The translations under genes and the position numbers were made by a program. Below the pieces are notes generated by a model. It did no database searches and was not told the DNA's origin. It saw only the letters and a program-made list of their open reading frames with translations. This document shows, one piece after another, positions 1 to 7,768 of a stretch of DNA of 64,000 nucleotides. The stretch spans positions 62,001 through 126,000 of the forward strand of contig JAVBJT010000014.1 of NCBI GenBank assembly GCA_031546845.1. Direction: 5' to 3'. Numbering within the stretch: position 1 is the stretch's first letter; the number at the start of each line of letters is the position of its first letter. Source of the stretch: Azoarcus sp031546845. Lineage in GTDB: Bacteria > Pseudomonadota > Gammaproteobacteria > Burkholderiales > Rhodocyclaceae.

Positions 1-342
1 GTGGCGCCTCTGGTGTTCGCGCTGAATCCGCACATTCGCCATCCGCTCGATATCAAAGCATGCCTGCACTTCACGCCCCCAGTCGATTTCCTTCCACGTC
101 ACGGGCAGGCCGTCGAAGCTGCCTTGGAACGGGTGGGCGTAGGTGTCGCCAGGCATGTCGTCGAATCTTGGTTCTTGGAGAACGGGGGCACTTCTTGTGC
201 CGGACCTTTCACTCTGCCGCTCGCCTTGAGCCATTTTCTCGCCGAGGGCGACAGTGGTTCGCTGGTTGCTGTCAGCTTCGACCCGTTTGCGCCTGGGATC
301 GATGCGGCGAGTATCGAATTCGGGGGAGGCCAAGATGCATAA
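1..342 (+). CDS. pqsB: PqsB-like ketosynthase subunit, 5'-truncated by window edge
   Basis: Only the last 113 residues are present; the reading frame is open through base 1. The tail carries the pattern GPF...LVAVSFDPFAPGI..ASIEFGG, which matches my memory of the C-terminus of Pseudomonas aeruginosa PqsB (ISFDPFG...LELAGE). PqsB is the non-catalytic partner of PqsC; together they condense an acyl donor with 2-aminobenzoylacetate to close the quinolone ring. The stop codon (340-342) overlaps the start of the pqsC homologue at 335, as expected for co-translated subunits of a heterodimer. The rest of the gene, and perhaps a pqsA-type ligase, should lie upstream of the window. Taken alone the fragment would be weak evidence; the following gene makes the call firm. 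Confidence 0.82.
   Translation: MAPLVFALNPHIRHPLDIKACLHFTPPVDFLPRHGQAVEAALERVGVGVARHVVESWFLENGGTSCAGPFTLPLALSHFLAEGDSGSLVAVSFDPFAPGIDAASIEFGGGQDA
322..329 (+). promoter_or_regulatory. Ribosome binding site that sets the pqsC start
   Basis: GGGGGAGG ends five bases before the ATG at 335. It supports that start over the upstream in-frame ATG at 254 and places translation initiation of pqsC inside the end of pqsB, consistent with coupled synthesis of the two subunits. Confidence 0.6.
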
Positions 343-1384
343 GGTCAAGCTGGCAGCGCTTGCTAGTGAGCTTCCTCACCGCAAAATCGGCAACGACGAC
401 CCGGTTTTTGCGGCGATTTCTTCCATCCCCGAGCGTTGGTGGCGATTCTGGGGCATCAAGCAGCGGGGGCATCTGGATCGCGCCGCCGGGGAGTCGGAGC
501 TACGTGCAGCCGAGGTTGCGGCGCGGCGGATCCTCGAACGCATGCAGCTTGATGCGGACGATGTAGACCTGCTGATCTGTTCGTCCTCCTGCCCCATTCT
601 CAAGGACAGTTCCGATCTGCCGTCAGCAGAGCCGCGTCTTTTCCCCCGGCTGAGTGGATTGCTGGCGCGGCGGCTTGGATTGGCGCGGACGCTCGCCTTC
701 GATACCCAGGCAGAGTGCGCTGGGTTCATGCTTAACCTGTCGATCGGGGCAAGCTACATCCGCAGCGGCTTGGCCAGCAATGTCCTGGTCGTCTGCAGCG
801 AAAGCGTCAGCGACCTGCTTGATCCGACAGCGCGGGCATCGACCATATTCGCCGACGGCTGTGTCGCGGCATTGCTGACGCGCAGCGCCCCGGACGAGGA
901 TGCCGATCTTCTCGCCAACGCCCAGTACGGCAACGCTGACTATTACGAACTCGCCACTGCCACATGGCGTTATCAGGAAGCTGATAGCGCGGGGCAAGGA
1001 GAGGTCGGGCTCTATTTCAGCATGAATGAAGATGGCCCCAAGGATATTCAGGATTTCGCTCCCAAGCATGTGCCGATAGCAGTGCACCGGGCGCTTGCCA
1101 GCGCCGGTCTTGGTGCCGACGACATCGCTTACTTAGTTCTGCACCAAGCCTCCCCCTTCCTCGTTCAATGCTGGGGCAGTGGCATTGGCTGCTCAGCGGA
1201 AAAGTACGACTTTGTGGCTGGCGACACCGGGGTGATGGTGTCGGTTGCCGTTGCCCATGCGCTGTACACGGCGCTGGTGCAGGAAAAGATAAAGCCTGGC
1301 GATGTTGTGGCGCTGGGTGGAGCGGGTTTGGGCTGGACCTTTCTAGGCCAAGTCTGGAAATTTGGCCACATCACGATTTGCTGA
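335..1384 (+). CDS. pqsC: PqsC-like condensing enzyme (2-alkyl-4-quinolone synthase catalytic subunit)
   Basis: A 349-residue KAS III-fold protein. It begins MHKVKLAA, continues with NDDPVFAA and WW.FWG..RRG-type motifs, and ends in a QVW motif near the C-terminus, all as I remember for P. aeruginosa PqsC. The expected active-site Cys is C128 (QAECAGF) and the catalytic His lies in VLHQASPF. PqsC takes an acyl group (octanoyl in Pseudomonas) onto its Cys and, with PqsB, transfers it to 2-aminobenzoylacetate. I chose the ATG at 335 because GGGGGAGG lies at 322-329 and because the family begins there; the longer frame from 254 has no family counterpart. It overlaps the pqsB stop, and an ACP gene follows 16 bases after its stop, which suggests that the acyl donor here is carried on an ACP. 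Confidence 0.93.
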   Translation: MHKVKLAALASELPHRKIGNDDPVFAAISSIPERWWRFWGIKQRGHLDRAAGESELRAAEVAARRILERMQLDADDVDLLICSSSCPILKDSSDLPSAEPRLFPRLSGLLARRLGLARTLAFDTQAECAGFMLNLSIGASYIRSGLASNVLVVCSESVSDLLDPTARASTIFADGCVAALLTRSAPDEDADLLANAQYGNADYYELATATWRYQEADSAGQGEVGLYFSMNEDGPKDIQDFAPKHVPIAVHRALASAGLGADDIAYLVLHQASPFLVQCWGSGIGCSAEKYDFVAGDTGVMVSVAVAHALYTALVQEKIKPGDVVALGGAGLGWTFLGQVWKFGHITIC

Positions 1385-1400
1385 ACAGGGAGTGAGAAAG

Positions 1401-1664
1401 ATGGAAGAGCTGTACGCAGTGATCCGCGGGTTGATCATCGAGGCTGCCGAGTTGGATGAAGTGGACATCGGTCTGGACGAAAAGCTGGGGGACCATGATG
1501 TCGACTCTCTGGCTGGTCTGGAAGTAACCGTCAATCTGGAAAAAAAATACCAGATCAAGATTCCGCCGGAGCGTTACGGGGAAATGATCAGCATCCGCGC
1601 CATTGCCGCCATCGTCACCGAGCTGGTCGCCGCCAAGGCTACGGCCGAGCAGATTTCCGCCTGA
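1401..1664 (+). CDS. Acyl carrier protein
   Basis: An 87-residue acidic protein with the phosphopantetheine attachment motif DVDSLAGLEV, where S36 is the expected carrier serine. It starts at an ATG 16 bases after pqsC and precedes the flavoprotein gene. An ACP is not part of the characterised pqsABCDE operon, where PqsBC uses octanoyl-CoA. Its position next to PqsC suggests it carries the acyl chain to PqsBC or carries growing polyketide intermediates. It is one of three free-standing carrier proteins in the cluster, besides the ACP domain of the polyketide synthase. Confidence 0.93.
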   Translation: MEELYAVIRGLIIEAAELDEVDIGLDEKLGDHDVDSLAGLEVTVNLEKKYQIKIPPERYGEMISIRAIAAIVTELVAAKATAEQISA

Positions 1665-1683
1665 CCGGAAGAGCCGGCGCGCC

Positions 1684-3177
1684 ATGAAATTCGACGAAAT
1701 CGTTATCGGTGCCGGGCTAACCGGGCTCATGTACGGGAACGTTGCGGCGGCGGAAGGGCGCCGTGTCGCGATCGTGGAAAGGCATGTCAAGCCCGGTGGT
1801 TACGCGACCAATTTCAAGCGCCACAATGAATACGTCTTCGATTGCAGTTTGCACAAAATTACCGGCATGGGGCCGGAAGGCAATCTGGAAGATGCGCTGG
1901 CGCGCGCTGGCTTGCTTGAGCAGATCGAATTTCACGAATACCGACATTTGACGACTTTCATATTCGGGGGAGAGCGATATCGCTTTTCCTGCGACGGCGA
2001 AGCGTTCCGGCGAGAGCTTGAAACCTATTTCCCGCATGAAGTCGACGGTATCGCCCGTCTCTTCGCCGACATCCGCAGTTGTGGGCGGCAGAACTACATG
2101 CTTGCCCGCGCCTCGCTCGGTGAATACGAGATGGATGTCTCGCTATTCGCCGAATGCCGGCGTCTGCGCCGCCTAACGACCTATCAGTACCTGCGGGAGA
2201 TTTTTTCCGACAAGGTGCTCACCTCGCTGCTCTGTGCCCTGGCCATCAATCTCGGCGTCGAGACCTACGAGGTGGATGCCCTCTATTTCCTGCATTTTGC
2301 CTATACCTTCTTCCTTACTCGGAAGTGCTACGTCAAGGGGTCGTCGCAGTACTTGTCGGACACGCTGGCCGCCTCATTTCGCCAGCGCGGCGGCACGCTT
2401 CTCTGCGGCCAGCGCGTCCTTGGCATCGACACCGATGGGCGGGCGGTCAGCCAGGTCAGAACCCGGCGTCACAACCTGTATGCCGGCCGTGTCGTGTTCA
2501 CCGGCTGCCCGCACCAGGCGAGCGAGCTACTACCGCGTAGCGAAGCGCTTGACGCCTTCGAGGACAGGCTACGCGCTCTGGAATTTGGACTCGGCGCCAC
2601 GATCGTCTATCTCGGCCTCACCGTGCCGGCTGCCGAGCTAGGCTTCACAGAGTCCGATTACCTGATCGCCGACGAGAATTACCTAGAGGATGCCGAGGCC
2701 GCCCGCGCCAGTGAGCTGCGCTACGAGCGCTGGCCGCTCTCGATATCCAATTATTCGGCGCTGGACCCGGCCTACGGCAATACGCTGCAGCTCGGCATCC
2801 TAGAGCCCGGGGCAGAGTGGCTGAATTTGCCTCGTGAGGTATACCGGGCGAAAAAGCAAGGCGTCACCCAGTGCATCATCGACCGGGCATGCCGCTATTT
2901 CCCGCAGCTACGGGATGCGATCTGCTACGTCGATTCATCCACGCCCCGCACCAACCAAAAATACACGCTGTCGGGAGGCGGTTCCTCATTCGGCTACAAG
3001 CCGGTTCTGGGGCGCAATTCCTCCTTCTTGGCCAAGCCGCCGGTCGACGGACTGGAGTTCGTCGGCACCTGGGTCAACGGCGCCGGCTATGAGCCGGCCA
3101 TGTGCCTCGGTTTCACGGCAGCAACCTTATATCAGAGAAGACTCGCGCAGAACGCCAACCAATACATTGAGGTTTGA
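1684..3177 (+). CDS. FAD-dependent oxidoreductase, phytoene desaturase/retinol saturase-like
   Basis: A 497-residue protein. The N-terminal dinucleotide-binding motif is VIGAGLTGLMYGNVAA followed by an acidic residue in VERHVKPGGYATNF, the arrangement seen in CrtI-type desaturases, carotene isomerases and all-trans-retinol saturases. The C-terminal FAD-contacting segment ends GAGYEPAMCLGFTAA. These enzymes insert, remove or isomerise double bonds in long hydrophobic chains. In this cluster it could act on the polyketide-derived acyl chain or on a quinolone bearing it; this is inference. It starts 19 bases after the ACP and one base separates its stop from the AurF-like gene. No membrane segment is obvious. 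Confidence 0.8.
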   Translation: MKFDEIVIGAGLTGLMYGNVAAAEGRRVAIVERHVKPGGYATNFKRHNEYVFDCSLHKITGMGPEGNLEDALARAGLLEQIEFHEYRHLTTFIFGGERYRFSCDGEAFRRELETYFPHEVDGIARLFADIRSCGRQNYMLARASLGEYEMDVSLFAECRRLRRLTTYQYLREIFSDKVLTSLLCALAINLGVETYEVDALYFLHFAYTFFLTRKCYVKGSSQYLSDTLAASFRQRGGTLLCGQRVLGIDTDGRAVSQVRTRRHNLYAGRVVFTGCPHQASELLPRSEALDAFEDRLRALEFGLGATIVYLGLTVPAAELGFTESDYLIADENYLEDAEAARASELRYERWPLSISNYSALDPAYGNTLQLGILEPGAEWLNLPREVYRAKKQGVTQCIIDRACRYFPQLRDAICYVDSSTPRTNQKYTLSGGGSSFGYKPVLGRNSSFLAKPPVDGLEFVGTWVNGAGYEPAMCLGFTAATLYQRRLAQNANQYIEV

Positions 3178-3178
3178 T

Positions 3179-4174
3179 ATGACGCTTACCGCCCATGAAA
3201 CACCCGACCGCAAGGCAAAGAGGCTCTTCGATCTGACGCATCGCCTGATCGATGCCTCCGAGAAGAGTTCGATGCATCCCACTGCCGATCATCCCTGGGA
3301 GACCGCGGTGGGTAAGCCGTGGCTGAAGAAGAAGGAGAGGATTTCAATTTACGGGACACCCTATTGGGATCTCGCAACGGAAGAAGAAAAGCGCTTGCTC
3401 AGCGTCGAGGAAGTGGTGACTTGGTGGTCGGGCTTCATAGCCTTCGAGCAGCTCGTCTCAGAGTACTACATGCGCGTCATCAACACCGCCAAATTCCGCG
3501 ACCACCCGCACGTTGAGTCCTACATGCGGCATTTCGTCAAGGAAGAGATCGTACACACCATCGTTTTCAAGAAGGCGATCGCCTATTTCGGTTCGGAGAC
3601 CTACGAGTTGCCGAACGATTTCCTGCGCTCCTTCTACGATGACAACGCCATGAGCGGCCCTTATCCGCTGATGGCGGTGTATCTGACCATGCTTGTCGAA
3701 TGGATGGCGGACCTCTATCAGCACCTCGATGTCGATGCCGATGCCGATTACATCCATCCGCTCGGCAAGGCCGTCGTGCTTGAGCACTGGAAGGAGGAGA
3801 TGCGGCACATCAAATGGGGGCAGAACATGATCGTTGGCCTGGCGCATACCGATCCGGAATTCCAGAAGGCTATCCGTGAATTCACCCCGACCTACCTGCG
3901 TCAGTTCGTCGACCAGGGCATCACCAATATGGATTGCTTCGATCGTATCGGCTTTCGGGATCCGGCTTTCCAGGACAAAGAGAAGCTGACCGAAACGGTG
4001 CTCTACAACGAGCATCGCCGCCGCCTCAATTCCCAAGTTACCCAGCCCATGATGGCTTATTTCGTGTCGAGCGGGATTTACGACCCGCAGTATCGGCAGT
4101 TTTGGGAGGAGAACGGCTTCGCCGAGGACATCGACCACATTTTGAACAAGGACCTGCAAGATGAAGAAGCTTAG
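3179..4174 (+). CDS. AurF-like diiron arylamine N-oxygenase family protein
   Basis: 331 residues, close to the length of AurF (p-aminobenzoate N-oxygenase of aureothin biosynthesis). The diiron ligand pattern can be read directly: E90, E123-x2-H126, E174, H203-x3-E207-x2-H210. Spacing closely follows the seven AurF ligands (E101, E136, H139, E196, H223, E227, H230). AurF enzymes oxidise aryl amines to hydroxylamine, nitroso and nitro groups; related proteins act on other amines. In a cluster that makes anthranilate, the amine of anthranilate, 2-aminobenzoylacetate or a later intermediate is the obvious candidate substrate, but that is inferred. The gene starts two bases after the flavoprotein stop and overlaps the SCP2 gene by 14 bases. 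A different diiron oxidation cannot be excluded. Confidence 0.8.
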   Translation: MTLTAHETPDRKAKRLFDLTHRLIDASEKSSMHPTADHPWETAVGKPWLKKKERISIYGTPYWDLATEEEKRLLSVEEVVTWWSGFIAFEQLVSEYYMRVINTAKFRDHPHVESYMRHFVKEEIVHTIVFKKAIAYFGSETYELPNDFLRSFYDDNAMSGPYPLMAVYLTMLVEWMADLYQHLDVDADADYIHPLGKAVVLEHWKEEMRHIKWGQNMIVGLAHTDPEFQKAIREFTPTYLRQFVDQGITNMDCFDRIGFRDPAFQDKEKLTETVLYNEHRRRLNSQVTQPMMAYFVSSGIYDPQYRQFWEENGFAEDIDHILNKDLQDEEA

Positions 4175-4496
4175 CAGCATTGACGAAGTGATTGCTTCGA
4201 TGCCCGATCGTTTCTGCGCCGAGGCTAGTCAGGGGGTACGTGCTACCTACCAGTGGCACGTTCAGAAAGGCAATGGCGAACAGGACCGGGATTTCTGCAT
4301 CTGCGTCGATGATGGCAGCTTCAAGGTGGTGGAAGGCCGGGTAAGTTCGCCGAGCGTGACCCTGAAAGCCAACCTTGATACTTACCTGCGCCTAGTCAAC
4401 GGCGAACTCAAGGCCATGACCGCGCTCATGACTCGCAAACTGACCATCCACGGAAATATTTTCCTCGGTTCCAAGATGGACCGGATATTCAAGTAA
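4161..4496 (+). CDS. SCP2-type sterol/lipid carrier domain protein
   Basis: A 111-residue protein consisting of one SCP2-like domain (DFCICVDDGSFKVVEGRVSSPSVTLKA...LMTRKLTIHGN), the pattern of small lipid-binding proteins. Such domains bind acyl-CoAs or other hydrophobic ligands and have no known catalytic activity alone. It overlaps the end of the AurF-like gene, so the two are probably translationally coupled. Inference: it binds or shields a hydrophobic chain or presents it to the N-oxygenase or flavoprotein. A role unrelated to the product is possible. Confidence 0.75.
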   Translation: MKKLSSIDEVIASMPDRFCAEASQGVRATYQWHVQKGNGEQDRDFCICVDDGSFKVVEGRVSSPSVTLKANLDTYLRLVNGELKAMTALMTRKLTIHGNIFLGSKMDRIFK

Positions 4497-4513
4497 GGGC
4501 TGCAGACAGAAAA

Positions 4514-5515
4514 ATGGCAGGCGTTGTCATCAAAGGGATGGGTTTCCATGCCCCGGAAAAGGTGGTCGCAAACCGGGATTTGCTCGGGCGCATCGACACT
4601 TCGGAAAGTTTCATCGTCGAGCGCACGGGTGTACTGGAGCGCCGTCATGCCCGTGCGGACGAGGCGGCGAGCGATCTCATGGTCCCGGCCGCGCAGGCCG
4701 CCATCAGGGCAGCCGGGCTGGTCCCCGACGATATCGATTTCCTGCTCGTCAATACGCTCTCCCCTGACTACCACGACCCGTCGCAGGCCTGCTTGATCCA
4801 GCCGGCACTTTTTTCCGCGCACATCCCCGCCCTGGATTTGCGCGGGCAATGCAGCGGTTTTCTCTACGGGATGCAGGTGGCGCGCGGTTTAATCGACGCC
4901 GGCCTCTACCGCAATGTTCTGTTGATTTGCGGAGAACTGCTCTCGAAGCGTATGGACTGCTCAGACCGCGGTCGCAACCTTGCCATCCTGCTCGGCGACG
5001 GCGCCGCTGCGGCGGTCGTGAGCGCCGCTTCCGAGCCGGCCTGCGGCCTGATCGATCTGGTACTAGGCAGCGACGGGCGCTACTTCGATCTGTTGATGAC
5101 GGCGGCTCCCGGTACTGCCGGCGGGACATTCCTGTCGGCCGAGGATCTGGCGGAGGGGCGGCATCAGTTCCTGATGAACGGTCGGCCGATGTTTGAGCAT
5201 GCTACCGACACCCTGACCTACGCCGCGAAGACCCTGCTAGAGCGCAACAAGCTTCGTCTTTCCGATCTCGATTACGTCGTTTGCCATCAGCCCAACCTGC
5301 GCATCCTCGACAGCGTCAGGGAACGACTCGGCATCCCGGTGGAGAAGATGCCCATCTCCGTCGACCGCCTGGGCAACATGGCTTCGGCCTCGCTACCGGC
5401 TACCCTGGCTGAACTCTGGCCGGAACTGCGTCCCGGCCAGCAGGTGATGCTGCTTGCCTACGGCGCTGGCGCTACCTGGGGGTCCGCCCTCTATCGCCAT
5501 GCGGAGGCCGCGTGA
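4514..5515 (+). CDS. pqsD: PqsD-like KAS III (anthraniloyl + malonyl condensation)
   Basis: 333 residues, colinear along the whole length with P. aeruginosa PqsD as I remember it: FIVERTGV, NTLSPD.HDPSQACLIQP, SKRMDCSDRGRNL.ILLGDGA, YFDLLMTAAPG, GRPMFEHA, CHQPNLRILD, RLGNMASAS. The FabH-type triad is Cys113 (GQCSGF), the His of CHQPN and the Asn of GNMAS. PqsD condenses anthraniloyl-CoA with malonyl-CoA or -ACP to give 2-aminobenzoylacetyl thioester. An ATG with an upstream purine-rich stretch starts the gene 17 bases after the SCP2 stop, and its stop overlaps the start of the PqsE homologue (GTGA). The call is very strong by motif density. Confidence 0.96.
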   Translation: MAGVVIKGMGFHAPEKVVANRDLLGRIDTSESFIVERTGVLERRHARADEAASDLMVPAAQAAIRAAGLVPDDIDFLLVNTLSPDYHDPSQACLIQPALFSAHIPALDLRGQCSGFLYGMQVARGLIDAGLYRNVLLICGELLSKRMDCSDRGRNLAILLGDGAAAAVVSAASEPACGLIDLVLGSDGRYFDLLMTAAPGTAGGTFLSAEDLAEGRHQFLMNGRPMFEHATDTLTYAAKTLLERNKLRLSDLDYVVCHQPNLRILDSVRERLGIPVEKMPISVDRLGNMASASLPATLAELWPELRPGQQVMLLAYGAGATWGSALYRHAEAA

Positions 5516-6429
5516 AGCCAAGCCCTGCCGTGGAGCAGCTAGATGACGATCTTTATCGGCTCGGTAGCCGTTACGTTCCGGTCTACCTGCTGAAAACGGC
5601 TGTCGATCGCTGGGCATTGATCGAAGGCGGCATCAGCGCCGATGCCGATAGCGTCTGGACTCAATTGCAGCGACTTGTCCGCTCCCCGGCGGATGTCACC
5701 GACTGGCTGTTGACCCACAAGCATTACGATCATTGCGGACTGTTGCCGCTCCTGCTGCCACGTCTGCCCCGGGTGCGCTGCGGCGTACCCGCTCGGATGC
5801 GAGCGAGCTTGGCCAATGGCAAGGCCTGCCAGGTCATCGCCGGCCTCAACGCCCGTTTGTTTCCGTCCACGTCGGCAGCGCCAGCGGCGGCCGATTGGCA
5901 GGGACTGTCCCTGGCCGAGATACACCCCGGCGACTGCCTGCAACTGAGCGAAACCCATCGGCTTACAGTCCTGGATGCCGGTGGGCACTCTGACGACTTG
6001 GTTACCTACTACGACGCGGACCGGGAACGCCTGTTTGCTTCCGATGCACTTGGGGAGTTTGACCCAGTGGACGGTCTATGGCGGCCGCTGGCCTTCCATG
6101 ACTACGGCGCTTACCTGGGAACGCTGGATCGTCTGCGGGCGTTGGCGGTGCGCGAGGTACTGGGAGGCCACTATCGTGTCGTCGGCGCGGCGGCGCGGCA
6201 GGCGGCGGCGCTCGCCCTGGAAGGTTGCCGGCATCTTGAGCGTGAGTTGCACGAGGCGGAGTCTTGCGGCCAGGGTGGAGACATCTTGGCCCGCGCCCTG
6301 CATCTACGCTGGCGCGATCAGTCCGCACCATTCTTACCAGAAGACTTGCACTTGGCGAGCATGCAGCGGCTCGCGCAGCAGGTTCAACAGCACCTCGCAC
6401 ATACATCCAGAGAAGAACATGTGCATTGA
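5512..6429 (+). CDS. pqsE: PqsE-like metallo-beta-lactamase-fold thioesterase
   Basis: 305 residues. It has the dimetal motif H69-x-H71-x-D73-H74 (LTHKHYDHCGLLP), H159 (GGHSDD), D178 and E182 (SDALGEFD) and H220, almost the numbering of P. aeruginosa PqsE. The N-terminal QLDDDLYRLG...VPV.LL...WALIEGGIS and the C-terminal FLPEDLHLASM also follow PqsE. PqsE hydrolyses 2-aminobenzoylacetyl-CoA to 2-aminobenzoylacetate and, separately, acts with the LuxR-type regulator RhlR. The arginine patch of PqsE (R243, R246, R247) aligns here to H241, R244 and E245, so that surface is altered. It starts with GTG overlapping the pqsD stop. A LuxR-type regulator lies at the far end of the cluster. Confidence 0.94.
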   Translation: MKPSPAVEQLDDDLYRLGSRYVPVYLLKTAVDRWALIEGGISADADSVWTQLQRLVRSPADVTDWLLTHKHYDHCGLLPLLLPRLPRVRCGVPARMRASLANGKACQVIAGLNARLFPSTSAAPAAADWQGLSLAEIHPGDCLQLSETHRLTVLDAGGHSDDLVTYYDADRERLFASDALGEFDPVDGLWRPLAFHDYGAYLGTLDRLRALAVREVLGGHYRVVGAAARQAAALALEGCRHLERELHEAESCGQGGDILARALHLRWRDQSAPFLPEDLHLASMQRLAQQVQQHLAHTSREEHVH

Positions 6430-6480
6430 TCCGAGCGAACGCTTGGTGCTCGTCACATCACCGGCCGCGCGCTGGTTATC

Positions 6481-6498
6481 GATGCTGGCTTGAGCATC
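6481..6498 (+). repeat. Short hairpin between pqsE and the ketosynthase gene
   Basis: GATGCT-ggcttg-AGCATC is a perfect six-base inverted repeat in the 86-base gap between pqsE and the next gene, the widest gap in the first half of the cluster's first operon. No T-tract follows, so it is unlikely to be an intrinsic terminator; it could be an RNA processing or attenuation element, or chance. Confidence 0.3.
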
Positions 6499-6515
6499 CA
6501 GAAAGGACTGAACCC

Positions 6516-7748
6516 ATGAAACGTGTAGTAATCACTGGCGTTGGCGTCGTTTCGCCTCTCGGCTCCGACGTAAGCAGGTTCTGGCGGGAATTGTGCGCCG
6601 GCGCCACCGGTGTGGCGAAGCTGACCCGCCTGCCTAGCGCCCTCTACCCGCGCGATCTCGCCTCGGAGATCAAAGATTGGCACACCCTTCCCGAAGCCGA
6701 CGATCCGACCCTGCGGGATTCCGGTCAGGCGGTAGGCTATGCCGTTGCGGCGGCGCGCATGGCATTGGAGGACGCAAGCCTTGGCGCCACCTTGCCTGAG
6801 GACAACGACTGTAGCGTTCTGATCGGCAGCACGATGGGAAACCAGGACGTTGTCGAGCGCATCATCAACCGCTACGACATGGACGAATCGTCCGTTTTAC
6901 AGCCCGAGCAGGCCCCAGAGTTCGAGCATTTCAAACCCTCGCTCTTAAGCGGCACGGTAGCGGCCCGTTTGGGGGCACGCGGCAGTTCGCTGACCCTGAT
7001 CAATGCCTGCGCCTCGGGCAACTATGCGGTCGGGCTTGGTTTCTCACGGCTGCGTGCCGGCCTTGGCCGGATGGCGCTGGTTGGCGGCGCCGATCCTTTC
7101 ACGCGCGCCTGCTACACCATCTTCCACCGCCTCGCCGCCTCTTCAGGCACGTGCTGCCAGCCCTTCGACCGTGACCGGGATGGCATGGTGGTTGGGGAGG
7201 GCGCCGCCTTCCTCGTTCTTGAAGATTACGAACATGCACTGGCGCGCGGCGCGCGTATTTATGCCGAAGTGAGCGGTTATGGCCTGGCGTGTGACGCTTA
7301 CCACGCTACAGCCCCGCACCCCGAAGGAAATGGCGCTGTCATCGCCATGCGGCGCGCCCTGGCGGTTGCCGGCCTGGCGACTGAAGACATTGATTACATC
7401 AGCGCGCATGGTACCGGCACCGCCGCCAACGACCAATCGGAAGCGGTTGCTATGGAGCGCATTTTCGGCGAGCGCATGCGCAGCTTGCCGGTAAGTTCTA
7501 TCAAGGGGGCTCTCGGGCACTGCATGGGGGCATCCAGTGCCCTTGAGGCGGTCGCTTGCGCCCTCGCTATCCACCATCAGGCGGCGCCGCCGACCCTGAA
7601 CACGCGCACCGTCGATCCAGCCTTTCCCGGCCCACTCGACATTATTCCCGGCAAGGCACGGTCCATGCGCATTCGCCATGCCATGAGCAATGCCTTCGCA
7701 TTCGGTGGAAATGTCACCAGCATCGTGTTCAGCGATCTGCGCCACTGA
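6516..7748 (+). CDS. FabF-type ketosynthase (KS-alpha)
   Basis: 410 residues starting MKRVVITGVGVVSPLG, a typical FabF/KAS II start. The triad is complete: C165 (NACASGNYAVG), the His of SAHGTGT and the His of GALGHCMGA. It catalyses decarboxylative Claisen condensation of malonyl-ACP with an acyl primer. The next gene encodes a ketosynthase homologue without the Cys, so the two probably form a KS-alpha/KS-beta heterodimer as in type II polyketide and aryl-polyene systems. The ATG at 6516 follows GAAAGGA; the longer frame starting at 6264 lies inside pqsE and is not supported. Confidence 0.92.
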   Translation: MKRVVITGVGVVSPLGSDVSRFWRELCAGATGVAKLTRLPSALYPRDLASEIKDWHTLPEADDPTLRDSGQAVGYAVAAARMALEDASLGATLPEDNDCSVLIGSTMGNQDVVERIINRYDMDESSVLQPEQAPEFEHFKPSLLSGTVAARLGARGSSLTLINACASGNYAVGLGFSRLRAGLGRMALVGGADPFTRACYTIFHRLAASSGTCCQPFDRDRDGMVVGEGAAFLVLEDYEHALARGARIYAEVSGYGLACDAYHATAPHPEGNGAVIAMRRALAVAGLATEDIDYISAHGTGTAANDQSEAVAMERIFGERMRSLPVSSIKGALGHCMGASSALEAVACALAIHHQAAPPTLNTRTVDPAFPGPLDIIPGKARSMRIRHAMSNAFAFGGNVTSIVFSDLRH

Positions 7749-7768
7749 TCCGATAGCGGACGACTCCC

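Noticed and set aside
254..334. Longer N-terminus for pqsC from the ATG at 254
   Set aside because: It would overlap pqsB by almost 90 bases and has no counterpart in the family; the ATG at 335 has a strong ribosome binding site.
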